A stretch of DNA of 64,000 bases from Firmicutes bacterium HGW-Firmicutes-4 (GCA_002841405.1 PGZR01000004.1:1-64000); one strand, 5' to 3'; numbered from the stretch's first letter, positions 1 to 8,973 are shown. The notes: generated by a model not told the origin, from the letters alone. Made by a program: numbers and translations.

Positions 1-2
1 GA

Positions 3-620
3 ACGATATATCTTTATGTCTGTGATACCATGGCAGATTGGGAAATTGGATATTTAACGGCGGAACTTAATTCCGGCAGATTTTTTAAAAAGGGGATAAC
101 GCCATCCAAAATAGTAACCGTAGGCGTTGATGCGACACCAGTTACGACAATGGGCGGTTTGAAAATATTACCGGATATCAGTGTGGCAGAGTGCGATTTA
201 AAAAGCGCAGATGCTCTGATTTTACCCGGCGGAGATACCTGGTTAGAGGCAATCCACGAACCGATCCTCAATATAGCCGAGCAATGTATTAAAGAAAACA
301 TGATTGTGGCCGCCATCTGTGGTGCGACAATGGGACTTGCCAAGAATGGGTTGCTGGATTCCAGAGTTCATACAAGCAATGATCTGGGCTATCTCAAAAT
401 GGTCTGTCCGGATTATCAAGGTGAAGCATATTACAAAAATGACCCGGCGGTTACGGATGGAAATTTAATCACGGCTACCGGGGTTGCGCCATTGGAATTT
501 ACGGTGGAAGTTCTGAAAGCTTTGGCGGTCTTTTCGCCAGAAACATTAGAGGCTTGGTATCCGCTTTATAAAACGCATGAATCGGAGTACTTTTATGCGT
601 TGATGAACTCGATAGAGTAG
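3..620 (+). CDS. DJ-1/PfpI family protein (class I glutamine amidotransferase-like), 5'-truncated by window edge
   Basis: The frame is open from base 3; the codons before the first in-window ATG (base 30) read TIYLYVCDT, the usual first beta strand of this family, so the true start lies just upstream of the window. About 205 residues are present. LILPGGDTW and the nucleophile-elbow segment VAAICGATMGLA, with the family's conserved Cys, are visible. Family members include chaperone/deglycase-like proteins and amidase-like hydrolases; the substrate cannot be told from sequence. Presumably cytosolic. It stands alone, with 169 bases to the next gene and no clear hairpin terminator after the TAG stop. 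Confidence 0.85.
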   Translation, partial: TIYLYVCDTMADWEIGYLTAELNSGRFFKKGITPSKIVTVGVDATPVTTMGGLKILPDISVAECDLKSADALILPGGDTWLEAIHEPILNIAEQCIKENMIVAAICGATMGLAKNGLLDSRVHTSNDLGYLKMVCPDYQGEAYYKNDPAVTDGNLITATGVAPLEFTVEVLKALAVFSPETLEAWYPLYKTHESEYFYALMNSIE

Positions 621-789
621 TAAAGGTCGCTTTGTTGCTAGGACTGGAATAAGGAAAACTGCGTGATAAAATAAATAATATCATGTGTATGAATACCGAT
701 CAATTATAAAAACGCATGTTGTCGCAAAAACAAAGGAATGAAGAAGCATCAAGATAGAAAAAGTTTGGTAATTTCAAGGAGGTTTGTTG

Positions 790-1356
790 ATGAAAAAGGT
801 AAAATGGGAATTACCCTCAGAACAGCGCGATGGGTTGCTCAGCCTTTTGAGCGCCCGTTTCGAGAAAAATATGAACCGTCATCAAGGTTTAACCTGGGCT
901 GAGATTCAGGCAAGACTGGAAATTAAGCCAGAAAAACTATGGTCACTCAATGAAATGGAAAAAACCGGCGGTGAACCGGATGTAGTTGGCTATGATCAGA
1001 ATGCGAAGGAATACATTTTTTATGATTGCTCGGCAGAAAGTCCAATGGGCCGTAGAAATGTTTGTTACGACCGTGAAGGGTTGGATTCACGGAAAGAACA
1101 TAAACCGGAGAATAGCGCCATTGATATGGCAACCGCCATGGACATTGAGCTATTAACTGAAGAACAATACCGAGAATTACAAAAACTGGGGAGTTTTGAT
1201 ACGAAAACGTCAAGCTGGGTGAAAACACCGGCTGAGATCAGAAAACTCGGCGGGGCGCTCTTTGGCGATCGCCGTTACGACCACGTCTTTATCTATCACA
1301 ACAGCGCTCCTTCTTACTATGGCGTCAGAGGTTTTCGCGGTGTTCTAAAGGTCTGA
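790..1356 (+). CDS. DUF4256 family protein
   Basis: This 188-residue protein resembles the DUF4256 family along its whole length. Characteristic segments are GGEPDVVGYD, the run of aromatic/acidic residues around FYDCSAESP, and the C-terminal FGDRRYDHVFIYHNSAPSYY. Function is unknown. The ATG at 790 is chosen over two in-frame TTG codons just upstream because AGGAGG lies at 777-782, seven bases before it. No signal peptide or membrane segment is seen, so a cytosolic location is likely. It appears to be monocistronic; the next reading frame downstream is a decayed gene with its own AGGAGG. Confidence 0.8.
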   Translation: MKKVKWELPSEQRDGLLSLLSARFEKNMNRHQGLTWAEIQARLEIKPEKLWSLNEMEKTGGEPDVVGYDQNAKEYIFYDCSAESPMGRRNVCYDREGLDSRKEHKPENSAIDMATAMDIELLTEEQYRELQKLGSFDTKTSSWVKTPAEIRKLGGALFGDRRYDHVFIYHNSAPSYYGVRGFRGVLKV

Positions 1357-1404
1357 ATTATAAAAAATGTTAAAGACGGTGATGTCGCAGAGAAGGAGGG
1401 AAAA

Positions 1405-1887
1405 TTGAAAGAAGAGATAAAAAAAGCTTTAGCTCTGGGAGCTGATGTATGTGGTTTTGCAAATATTGACAGATTTATTGATGCCCCTGAGGGGTTTCAC
1501 CCTTGTGAGTGTTATCGCGATTGTAAATCTGCAATAGTGATTGGTTTTGCTTTACCGAAAGGTTAGTTTGAGGTTAAACCTGATTTGATGTATGGACATT
1601 TTAATAATCTGACAACTCCAGAAGTTGATAAGATTACGATGTCCACAGCAAAAATAATCGAAGACAACTATGATGGGGTAGCTGTTCCAATACCATGTGA
1701 TGCTCCCTATGAATATTGGAACAGTCAAAAAATGGAAGGACGTGGCTTGATTTCAATGAGACATGCTGCTGTTAATGCCGGAATTGGAACTTTGGGTAAA
1801 AACACCTTGCTCATTAATGAAAAATATGGAAATCGACTAACCATCGGCGTAATGAGCGCTGATTCAGATCAGGGTGATGAAAAATGA
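1405..1887 (+). pseudogene. Broken QueG-like / 4Fe-4S epoxyqueuosine-reductase-type protein
   Basis: A TTG at 1405 with AAGGAGGG just upstream opens a frame beginning LKEEIKKALALGADVCGFA, like QueG-type Fe-S proteins of about 270 residues. An in-frame TAG at 1564-1566 interrupts it after SAIVIGFALPKG. The same frame then continues through VPIPCDAPYEYW and RHAAVNAGIGTLGKNTLL, which are family-like. It stops at 1887 without the C-terminal cysteine clusters for Fe-S clusters. One nonsense codon plus loss of the 3' third make it non-functional. Its last bases overlap the start of the next remnant, so the lost end was probably removed by the deletion that joined the two genes. Confidence 0.75.
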
Positions 1888-2273
1888 GCGTTCTGGCGGT
1901 TAGCAATTTATGCAAAAGATACGATCGATTTCTACTGGATAATGTTTCTTTTGCGTTGAAAAAGGGCACCATCACCATTTTGTTTTCGACCCATATTACC
2001 TCAGATCTGGATAAGTGTGCGGATAATATCATCTATATTCAACAGGGTAAGGTACTGGCCAACAGCGATATGGCGTCATTTCTGGGACAATACAAGGTTC
2101 TGGAATTTTCCGATGAACAACTGACCGATGATTTGAGATCAAAACTGATCGGATATAAACAGACTAAGCACGGTTATCGGGCGCTGATTAAATCGGCCGA
2201 TGTTCGTCATACCAGTGAAAAAGTGACCAATGCAGATTTGGAAGCGATTATGATTCATATGGAAAAGGAGTGA
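1884..2273 (+). pseudogene. ABC transporter ATP-binding protein with internal deletion
   Basis: The frame begins like an ABC-2-type ATPase (SVLAVSNLCKRYDRFLLDNVSF) and jumps at about residue 30 from the strand before Walker A (LKKGTI) directly to the H-loop (TILFSTHITSDLDKCADNI). Walker A, Q-loop, signature and Walker B are all missing, roughly 130-150 residues. The C-terminal part after the H-loop is intact. The deletion is in frame, and the joint carries a short tandem ACCATC/ACCATT, consistent with slippage between short repeats. Without Walker motifs it cannot bind ATP. It was probably the partner of the broken permease directly downstream. Confidence 0.8.
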
Positions 2274-2280
2274 TATCGCT

Positions 2281-2925
2281 ATGAATAATCTGTTATAAAA
2301 AGAATTTAAGCTGGCAATTCACCCGACGGTACTTATTTTTTTATTCTTGTCAGCAATGATGTTGATCCCGAATTATCCCTATTATGTGACGTTTTTCTAC
2401 ACCAGTCTGGATCTTCTTTATGTGTTTGAACGGTCGCGAAAATAATGATATTTTTTACACCATGACACTCCCGGTTCGCAAAAAAGATATTGTTAAAGCA
2501 CGCTTCTTATTTGTCATCCTTATTCAGATCGCTCAGGTATTAACGGCAATCCCCTTTGCTTATCTGAGAAGTTTATATGATATGCCGGGCAATCTTGTCG
2601 GGATTAATGCTAATACGGCATTTTTCGGGTTATCTTTTTTAATGATGGGGCTCTTCAATTTTTATTCTTTATCAAATATTATAAGGATCCCAACAGGGTT
2701 GGGGCGGCCTTTGGCTGGGGCAGTCTGGTGATGGCGATCTTCATGATCATTGCCGAAACAAGTGTCCATGTGGTGCCATTCATGAAAAATTATCTGGATA
2801 CAAATGATCCTGATTTTATTCAATATAAGCTGATGGTATTAGGCCTCGGCATCCTCTTTTATGTTCTGCTGACATTTGCGGCTTACAAAAAAGCGGTTGG
2901 TTCCTTTGAAGCATTAGATTTGTAG
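2281..2925 (+). pseudogene. ABC-2 type permease, multiply interrupted
   Basis: An ATG at 2281 opens MNNLL followed by a TAA at 2296-2298; the same frame continues KEFKLAIHPTV with hydrophobic segments. The coding signal then shifts frame near 2415 (NDIFYTMTLPVRKKDIVKARF, a typical cytoplasmic loop of ABC-2 permeases paired with bacitracin-type exporters) and again near 2690, ending with GILFYVLLTFAAYKKAVGSFEALDL. One nonsense codon and two frameshifts make it a pseudogene. About 215 residues in total would be close to the family length. It forms a decayed exporter operon with the preceding ATPase remnant. Confidence 0.8.
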
Positions 2926-3283
2926 GTGCAAGTGGATTTGCATTTATATAATCTCAATGTCCAGGGAGAAGCACCATATTTGATGACCAAAGGGTTTGCG
3001 GGATGCTAACATTATCGACACGGATTTAAGGGTAAGAATGTAATGTGACAGACGATTATTGATTAGGGCATGAAAATCGAATAAAATTATAAAAAAGCAA
3101 GAGTCAGTGGCTAAAAAACGGATTAAACTGGTTTCAATCATTACAGAACACTGAAAAACAGACATATTCACGGGCTCATAAAAGTCCCGGAAAAAATTCT
3201 TTTAAAAACTATCTCTTTAGGGTGGTGCGAAAAGCTTTCAAAAGGTGTATAATACAATGGATAAATAAAACACGGAGGTAGTT
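2926..3283 (+). other. Intergenic region with promoter of the aldolase gene
   Basis: No credible gene lies here. A weak imperfect hairpin (CGGGCT...AGTCCCG, about 3174-3192) is followed by A/T-rich sequence and may end the upstream transcript. A consensus -10 box TATAAT is at 3248-3253; the -35 box is poor. GGAGG at 3274-3278 is the ribosome binding site of the aldolase ATG at 3284. Confidence 0.5.
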
Positions 3284-4171
3284 ATGAATTTGTCACAATT
3301 GGAACGAATGAAAAATGATAATGGTTTTATAGCGGCACTGGATCAAAGCGGGGGTAGCACACCAAAAGCATTGGCAATATATGGAATTCCGAAAGAAGCT
3401 TATGTTGATGAAGCTGAGATGTTTCAGATGGTTCATGAAATGCGATCAAGAATTATGAAATGCCCTGCTTTTACCAAAGAGAGAATTCTGGCAGCGATCC
3501 TGTTCGAAAAAACAATGGACTTGAAAGTTGATGGAAAATACAGTGCAGATTATCTTTGGGAAACGAAAGGGGTCGTACCAATTCTAAAAGTAGATAAAGG
3601 TTTGTTGGATTTAGAGAATGGCGTTCAACTCATGAAACCGATTTCAGATCTTGAAGCATTACTTGTTCGGGCAAAAGATCGACATATATTCGGGACGAAA
3701 ATGCGTTCTGTCATAAAAGAAGCCAATCCAGCAGGGATCAAAGCTATTGTTGAACAACAATTTGAACTGGGCAAAGTGATTGTAAAGGCAGGATTTATTC
3801 CGATTTTAGAGCCGGAGATTGATATTCATACACCCAATAAGGCTGAAGCGGAAGCCATCCTCAAACATGAAATCCTTGAGTACCTGAAAACAGTGGATGC
3901 AGACTGTCAGGTTATGTTTAAGCTGACCATTCCCGAGGTTGATAATTTTTATCAAGAGATTATCGCGCATCCAAACGTCGTCAGAACGGTTGCCTTATCA
4001 GGTGGCTATTCTAGAGAGGAATCAAATAGAAAACTGGCTAAAAATCCGAAACTGATTGCTAGTTTCTCAAGAGCACTAACTGAAGGACTCAATGTTAATC
4101 AAAGTGATGAAGAATTTAATAAAATATTAGCTGAATCGATCCAATCGATTTATGAGGCCTCGATTAAATAA
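3284..4171 (+). CDS. fda: Class I fructose-bisphosphate aldolase
   Basis: This 295-residue protein matches the short bacterial class I aldolases (about 296 residues, EC 4.1.2.13), which cleave fructose 1,6-bisphosphate to DHAP and glyceraldehyde 3-phosphate through a lysine Schiff base. FIAALDQSGGSTPKAL at the N-terminus, the ILEPEIDIH strand, VMFKLTIPE (containing the likely Schiff-base Lys) and VALSGGYSREE are typical. GGAGG at 3274-3278 places the ATG five bases downstream. It has its own -10 box (3248-3253) and a strong hairpin terminator (4178-4227), so it is a single-gene transcription unit. It acts in cytosolic glycolysis/gluconeogenesis. Confidence 0.93.
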   Translation: MNLSQLERMKNDNGFIAALDQSGGSTPKALAIYGIPKEAYVDEAEMFQMVHEMRSRIMKCPAFTKERILAAILFEKTMDLKVDGKYSADYLWETKGVVPILKVDKGLLDLENGVQLMKPISDLEALLVRAKDRHIFGTKMRSVIKEANPAGIKAIVEQQFELGKVIVKAGFIPILEPEIDIHTPNKAEAEAILKHEILEYLKTVDADCQVMFKLTIPEVDNFYQEIIAHPNVVRTVALSGGYSREESNRKLAKNPKLIASFSRALTEGLNVNQSDEEFNKILAESIQSIYEASIK

Positions 4172-4177
4172 AAGGAA

Positions 4178-4227
4178 CGGCAAACAAATCTTTTAAGCAT
4201 CGATTTGTTTGTCGTCTTTTATTTTTT
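4178..4227 (+). terminator. Rho-independent terminator of fda
   Basis: A 13-bp stem (4178-4190 pairs with 4202-4214, one G-T pair) is followed by a T-rich tract at 4216-4227, seven bases after the aldolase stop codon. Confidence 0.85.
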
Positions 4228-4397
4228 GAACGATTATTTGGTCTCGACTGTATTCGATCAAGAGGGACGTTTTGTTTGTCATGTCAGCAACAACATGATA
4301 CAATAAACGAGCAACCAGTGGGTTTGCTGATGGTGGGAAAGCCTTGAACGGAGCTGGGATTGCTGAAGAAGAAAAGGCCGAAATTGGAGGGCTGAAG

Positions 4398-4757
4398 ATG
4401 AATGATCTGTTGCTGATAAGCGGATCCATGATGATGGTAGTTTATTTGATCATGTTATCAAGAACAACAAAAAATATCGAACGATCAATCAGACTGTCAA
4501 ATGCCTTTGTGGCTTTGGCTTGTTTTTTGATCTGTTTTGCACATTCAAGTTATCTAAATTTTATCACGCTACCCTGGGAAATGATTAATATTCGTGCCGT
4601 ATTTTTCGATTTCGGTTTGGTCGCTTTCCTGGTGGGACTGTTCATCATGTTTGTCGAACTACTTAAAGATCCCATGTTTAAGTATTCGCCATATGTTGTT
4701 GTCATTGGAATGAGTTTATTGACGATGTATGGTAATCTTGCTGTACCAATCGGATAG
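4398..4757 (+). CDS. Small integral membrane protein of unknown function
   Basis: I do not recognise this 119-residue protein. It has about four hydrophobic segments: near residues 3-18, 33-50, 63-85 and 97-116. A charged stretch (RTTKNIERSIRLSN) lies after the first. GGAGG at 4386-4390 supports the ATG at 4398 rather than the upstream in-frame ATG at 4344. The layout resembles the N-terminal half of 7TM sensor regions found elsewhere in this window, so it could be a truncated sensor, but no further domain follows. No terminator is obvious before the convergent hydrolase gene. Confidence 0.55.
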   Translation: MNDLLLISGSMMMVVYLIMLSRTTKNIERSIRLSNAFVALACFLICFAHSSYLNFITLPWEMINIRAVFFDFGLVAFLVGLFIMFVELLKDPMFKYSPYVVVIGMSLLTMYGNLAVPIG

Positions 4758-4858
4758 AGGGCTTATCTACGGAAATCGGCAGGATTGCGGTTTTATCCTG
4801 GGGCAAACAAAGGCCGCGAATGAATCAGCACATAAAACGGCAATTAATAAAAAGATCT

Positions 4859-5635
4859 TCAGGAACTCAAGGATAAAGGCGGATTGAAAAATTGCTCGGC
4901 TCTCTCCACCCATGCTTCAGGATGATAAGCGCTGATTTCGGAATGACGATAGCCCGGTAATTCAATTAATTGACAGTTCTTAACAGTAGTTTGGAACAGC
5001 GCTCCAGACTCTTTAATACACTTCATTTCCTTACTGCCATACCAGTAAATGATATCGCTCTGGCTGTTTTTCAAACTGTCTTTCAATTCATATTTATAAT
5101 AGGTTTCAAAAATCTGATTCATTGTTTCAACCTTAACTGCTGGAATATCTCGCAAGTATAATTCGGCAATGTCATCAGGTAAATGCATTTGTTTAGGAAG
5201 TATTGTCAGGGCCCACTGATTAAATCTTTTTGAAAACATCCATTTGCCAAAATATTTATAGACAAAGCGACTGTATTTTAAAAGAGCTGGCTGGGGAATA
5301 CACAAGCCACTTTCGATAATCGCTTTTTCGGCAAGGTCGGCTCTTCTTGATAAGAGTTCAATAGCGATCTGCCCGCCCAGAGAAACCCCGCTGAGGGCGA
5401 AAAGTTTGCCATTCGTGTTGTGGTCAATATAATCGAGTAACTGATCAGCAATATTTTCGGTAGAGGTATAAGGGACCTCGGCTTCTTCCCCGTGTCCGTC
5501 GATTACCGGTAAGATCACATGGTATTTATGCTGCAATAATCGGGCTTCTTGTAAATATAACCAATAGGACCAACCGGCACCGTGAATGAGCATGATCGAG
5601 GGTGAATTTTTATCCCCATATTCATAAAACTTCAT
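4859..5635 (-). CDS. Alpha/beta hydrolase
   Basis: This 258-residue alpha/beta-fold hydrolase has the oxyanion segment IHGAGWSYW near residue 17, the nucleophile elbow SGVSLGG near residue 85, and a C-terminal catalytic-type His in the segment PGYRHSEIS. It has no signal peptide and is likely cytosolic. The family covers esterases, lipases and C-C hydrolases; the substrate is unknown. It lies 24 bases downstream of a TetR-type regulator on the same strand, so the two form an operon and the hydrolase is probably controlled by that repressor's ligand. Confidence 0.85.
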   Translation of the reverse strand: MKFYEYGDKNSPSIMLIHGAGWSYWLYLQEARLLQHKYHVILPVIDGHGEEAEVPYTSTENIADQLLDYIDHNTNGKLFALSGVSLGGQIAIELLSRRADLAEKAIIESGLCIPQPALLKYSRFVYKYFGKWMFSKRFNQWALTILPKQMHLPDDIAELYLRDIPAVKVETMNQIFETYYKYELKDSLKNSQSDIIYWYGSKEMKCIKESGALFQTTVKNCQLIELPGYRHSEISAYHPEAWVERAEQFFNPPLSLSS

Positions 5636-5659
5636 ATTTGTTATTCCTTTCTCGGGTTG

Positions 5660-6241
5660 CTAAAATAATTCATCTAACATATTTTCGATCAGCTGAAGGA
5701 TGATTTTCTCAATCCCGGTTTCTACCAAGATATCTTTGTTTTGGATTGTGAGATTCATGAGCTGAAGCCAGTTAATGACGGCGTCAAGATCGTATGGCTC
5801 TTTCTTTTCACGCACATGGCGTAAATTTCTTTCCATTGCTGTTTTTATATCGGTCATTTTATTAAGACAATCGCTGGGAAGCCGGGTGGATAAGTTTTGA
5901 AGATCTTCTCTGGTCAAAAAACGATAGACATTGTGCTCATCTTTCAAAAACATACAATCGTATAATTCACGCAAATCATTTCGTTCAAGATATCCCTTTG
6001 TTTGAATGATTTCTTCAAGCTTATCTTTTATGCTTTGCTGGTATGAATCAGCAAGTGCATAAACCAGCATTTCTTTAGAGTTGAAAAAATTGTAAAAGGT
6101 ACCTTGGGCAATCCCCACTCTTTTGGTAAGTTCGTGAATACTCATTTTTTTTATACCGTTCTGTTTGATCAATTCCAAGCCAACCATCATGAGCTGATTG
6201 ACTATTTCTTGTCGTTTTTCGGTTGAATATATTTTTGGCAT
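5660..6241 (-). CDS. TetR/AcrR family transcriptional regulator
   Basis: This 193-residue TetR-type repressor has an N-terminal HTH (RQEIVNQLMMVGLELIKQNG... TKRVGIAQGTFYNFFNSKEMLVYAL) and a helical ligand-binding C-terminal half. The ATG at 6241 (MPKIYST) is chosen because AGGTGA lies six bases upstream; an in-frame ATG at 6256 has no such site. A 13-bp perfect inverted repeat at 6256-6290 overlaps its presumed promoter, indicating autoregulation. The first gene of a two-gene operon with the alpha/beta hydrolase. Confidence 0.88.
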   Translation of the reverse strand: MPKIYSTEKRQEIVNQLMMVGLELIKQNGIKKMSIHELTKRVGIAQGTFYNFFNSKEMLVYALADSYQQSIKDKLEEIIQTKGYLERNDLRELYDCMFLKDEHNVYRFLTREDLQNLSTRLPSDCLNKMTDIKTAMERNLRHVREKKEPYDLDAVINWLQLMNLTIQNKDILVETGIEKIILQLIENMLDELF

Positions 6242-6255
6242 CGGTTCACCTCTCA

Positions 6256-6290
6256 ATAATATGAATATAAATAATTAATATTCATATTAT
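6256..6290. promoter_or_regulatory. Inverted-repeat operator for the TetR/hydrolase operon
   Basis: Perfect 13-bp arms ATAATATGAATAT (6256-6268) and its complement (6278-6290) are separated by nine bases, immediately before the TetR start. The position and symmetry suit an autoregulatory TetR operator; the A/T-rich arms also contain possible -10 elements. Confidence 0.65.
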
Positions 6291-6441
6291 AAGTATAGAC
6301 CAGGATTATTTCTTTGTCAACGCTGTGATTAGTATGTTAAAATTATAAATATCAACAGCGAACCCATTAAATTATCATATTTGATCGATGCGTGTATCGG
6401 TAATTAAATCAGTAGATTCTAAATAAAGAGAGGTAATTTGT

Positions 6442-6894
6442 ATGGAAGAAAATCTGATTGCCCCCTGCGGCATGAATTGCAGCTTATGCGTCGCCTATCA
6501 AATGAAAAAAGGTGACTTGAAGAAGCAGGGATTTAATCGGAAATACTGTTCTGGCTGTATCCCCAGAGGCGAAAACTGCACTCATATGGGCGATCAGTGT
6601 GAGTTGCTTAGAAACGGCCGGGTGCGTTTTTGTTATGAATGCAGTGATTTTCCCTGCAAACGCTTAAAAGGTCTGGATAAGCGTTATCGGACCAAATATC
6701 ATATGAGCATGATTGAAAACCTCAAGGCACTTCAGAAAAATGGGATGGCAGCCTTTCTCAAAAGCGAAAAGAAGCGGTGGGCATGCCCTAAATGCGGTGA
6801 ACCAATTTGCTGTCATAACGGGCTCTGTCTGCAGTGTGATCTTGAGATTTTGCGAACAAACAAACGATACCGCTGGAATGAGGAGGAAGTTTAA
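6442..6894 (+). CDS. DUF3795 family cysteine-rich protein
   Basis: This 150-residue protein starts with the DUF3795 signature IAPCGMNCSLCVAYQ and has many Cys pairs: KYCSGC, FCYECSDFPCKRL, and a C-terminal zinc-ribbon-like CPKCGEPICCHNGLCLQC. It probably binds zinc or another metal; the role is unknown. GAGAGG lies about 11 bases before the ATG. The stop codon directly abuts the TTG start of the downstream acetyltransferase, so the genes are translationally coupled in an operon that ends with an AraC/GyrI-type regulator. Confidence 0.85.
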   Translation: MEENLIAPCGMNCSLCVAYQMKKGDLKKQGFNRKYCSGCIPRGENCTHMGDQCELLRNGRVRFCYECSDFPCKRLKGLDKRYRTKYHMSMIENLKALQKNGMAAFLKSEKKRWACPKCGEPICCHNGLCLQCDLEILRTNKRYRWNEEEV

Positions 6895-7401
6895 TTGAAG
6901 ACAAAACTACGCAAATGGAAAATGGAAGATGCCCAGCAGCTTTCAGAGATGCTGAACAACCAGAAAATTCTGGCTAACCTGCGGGACGGCCTGCCATTTC
7001 CCTATACCATTGATGATGCAAAAGAATATATTCAGGCCATGCTGGATGCGGATCAAGACCAAACCTTTGCATATGCCATTACTGATGAGGATCGGGTCAT
7101 TGGCAGCATTGGCGTGTTCCGCAAAGATAATATCCATTTTCAAACCGCGGAACTGGGCTATTATATTGCTGAACCTGATTGGGGCCAGGGACATGGAACC
7201 CGGGCGGTAAAACAGATCGGCGAACTGATTTTTGAAACAACCGATATCATCCGGATTTTTGCCGAACCTTTTGCACGAAACCTGGGGTCATGCCGGATTC
7301 TTGAAAAAGCGGGTTTCCAACTGGAAGGAATACTCAGAAAAAATGCCCTCAAAAACGGTCGATCAGAGGATATGAAACTATACGCACTAGTCAAAGAATA
7401 A
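6895..7401 (+). CDS. GNAT family N-acetyltransferase (RimJ/RimL-type)
   Basis: This 168-residue GNAT enzyme begins KTKLRKWKMEDAQQLSEMLNN and has the acetyl-CoA-binding core ELGYYIAEPDWGQGHGTRAVKQI (Q/R-x-x-G-x-G/A type) and the C-terminal NLGSCRILEKAGFQLEGILRKNALKNG. This is the RimJ/RimL-like subgroup that acetylates protein N-termini or small amines; the substrate is not predictable. The TTG start sits right after the preceding TAA, with the ribosome site AGGAGG inside the end of the upstream gene. It is the middle gene of a three-gene operon. Confidence 0.88.
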   Translation: MKTKLRKWKMEDAQQLSEMLNNQKILANLRDGLPFPYTIDDAKEYIQAMLDADQDQTFAYAITDEDRVIGSIGVFRKDNIHFQTAELGYYIAEPDWGQGHGTRAVKQIGELIFETTDIIRIFAEPFARNLGSCRILEKAGFQLEGILRKNALKNGRSEDMKLYALVKE

Positions 7402-7413
7402 GGGCCGGGCAGG

Positions 7414-8247
7414 ATGTTGAAGAACGAATTAGTCAGCAAAGCCATTGAATATATCATCAAAAATCTGAATGAGGAAATCACCATCGAAGACGTGGCAGAT
7501 TATTGTCATCTTTCCAAGTATTATCTTTGCAGAGTTTTCAAAGCCGAAACTGGTGAAGGGGTTTATGCCTTTATCAAGCGTCTGAAAATGGAACAAAGCG
7601 CCATTGAGATGAAGCTTGGTAAGGACAAATCGATTACCGATATTGGGATAACCTATGGCTACAGTTCATCAAATTACAGTACCGCCTTTAAGAAGCACCA
7701 TCACCTTTCTCCGGCGGAATTTCGCAAAACTGTCAATGCCAGATCTGCTCCCCACCCGTATCTTCCCAATCATTTGGCACGATTTCAATCCTTTGAGGTA
7801 TACGATCAGAAGATTGAGATCAGGGAGCTGGCAGATTTTCGGGTGATCTATGAGCGGTATCTGGGGAATTATCTTGATCTCGGAGTACAGTGGGAAGCTT
7901 TTACAGCCAAGTATCAAGCCGATATTAATGCCGATACCCTTCTGATTGAACGTTACTATGATGATCCAGCCATTACCAGAGTCGGCCAATGTTTGTATGA
8001 TCTTTGTATGACCGTCGAGGCGAACTGCCAGCTCGCGAATACCACTACCATTGAGGGCGGAAAATTTGCGATTTACCGCTTTGATGGCCGGATCAAGGAT
8101 ATCTATGAAACCCTTCAGGGCATCTTTAATATCTGGCTGCCCAACAGCGGTTATGAAATGGATGAACGCTATGGGCTTGATATTTATCGCCAGATTGATA
8201 GAAAAAACAGCCAGGTGATCATGGATTTATGCATCCCCATTAAATAG
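7414..8247 (+). CDS. AraC family regulator with GyrI-like effector domain
   Basis: This 277-residue protein has an N-terminal double HTH of AraC type (about residues 8-108: EDVADYCHLSKYYLCRVFKAE and ITDIGITYGYSSSNYSTAFKKHH). It is followed by a GyrI-like small-molecule binding domain (about 125-275), an arrangement seen in MarA/Rob-like regulators. It starts 12 bases after the acetyltransferase stop. It probably controls this operon or other stress genes in response to a bound ligand. The C-terminal beta strand DIYRQID...IMDLCIPIK is typical for the GyrI fold. Confidence 0.88.
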   Translation: MLKNELVSKAIEYIIKNLNEEITIEDVADYCHLSKYYLCRVFKAETGEGVYAFIKRLKMEQSAIEMKLGKDKSITDIGITYGYSSSNYSTAFKKHHHLSPAEFRKTVNARSAPHPYLPNHLARFQSFEVYDQKIEIRELADFRVIYERYLGNYLDLGVQWEAFTAKYQADINADTLLIERYYDDPAITRVGQCLYDLCMTVEANCQLANTTTIEGGKFAIYRFDGRIKDIYETLQGIFNIWLPNSGYEMDERYGLDIYRQIDRKNSQVIMDLCIPIK

Positions 8248-8283
8248 CGCAAGAATTCAGAAGTAATGACACAGACTTTCTTT

Positions 8284-8302
8284 TATAATGATAATTATCA
8301 CA
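8284..8302. promoter_or_regulatory. Fur-like box
   Basis: TATAATGATAATTATCACA contains the palindrome TGATAATTATCA (8289-8300) and matches about two thirds of the classic 19-bp Fur box. It lies about 125 bases before the Cys-rich gene at 8425, in a promoter position. The match alone does not prove Fur binding. Confidence 0.45.
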
Positions 8303-8424
8303 AGGGATAATGATCGGTTTAAACGAGGTCTGTTTTTAATTTGTGAAAATCGCTAAGTAGAAAAGTTACAGCAAACTATGATTTGAGCTGGTCATATAAT
8401 AAAACAAAGACGGAGGATGTTAAT

Positions 8425-8973
8425 ATGTTTGATATCAGAAAAATTCAGGAACAGGTCATTTATCAGGCGGTCAAAGATAAAAGCAACGAGGACGTTGCCA
8501 AAGCAATCGTTTTTGGTTCGGATAAACCAAAAAAAAACGAGGATAATCCGGCATGGGTCAAGGCGACGATGGAACGGCTGGAAAACCAGTTCGATCAGGA
8601 CACCGTTGTGCAGATCCGGAGAAATTGTCAGTGCGGTTACGGCATGGATGAAAAATTAGCGCTGCTAAAAGAGCTGGTTGCCGCATCAGCGAGTCTGGAA
8701 GAATTCGGAAATTTGGATAAGGCCAATGCGGCGGGGCTTTTTAGTGACAATGGGGAACTTTATCTGCAGTTTCCTTTTTGCCCCTGCCCGATGCTGGAAG
8801 AGGTTGAACGCCTGGAGACCGATACATGGTGTCAATGTACCACCGGTTACAGTCAGGTGCTTTTCGAAAAAGCGTTCCAGTGTCAAGTTGCGGTGGAGCT
8901 ACTGAAAAGCGTCAAAATGGGCGATGATAAATGTCTGATGAAGATTATACCTGAAAAAAATAGCTGGAAATAA
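8425..8973 (+). CDS. Cysteine-rich protein resembling the DUF6144 family
   Basis: This 182-residue protein has paired cysteines in RRNCQCGYGMDE (about residue 72), LQFPFCPCPMLEE (about 120) and DTWCQCTTGYSQ (about 138), with a C-terminal LLKSVKMGDDKCLMKI. This pattern resembles the uncharacterised DUF6144 family. The CxC pairs suggest metal or cluster binding. The ATG at 8425 is preceded by CGGAGG at 8411-8416; an earlier in-frame ATG at 8383 has no site. A Fur-like box lies upstream and a strong terminator downstream, so it is a single-gene unit possibly linked to iron supply. Confidence 0.75.
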   Translation: MFDIRKIQEQVIYQAVKDKSNEDVAKAIVFGSDKPKKNEDNPAWVKATMERLENQFDQDTVVQIRRNCQCGYGMDEKLALLKELVAASASLEEFGNLDKANAAGLFSDNGELYLQFPFCPCPMLEEVERLETDTWCQCTTGYSQVLFEKAFQCQVAVELLKSVKMGDDKCLMKIIPEKNSWK

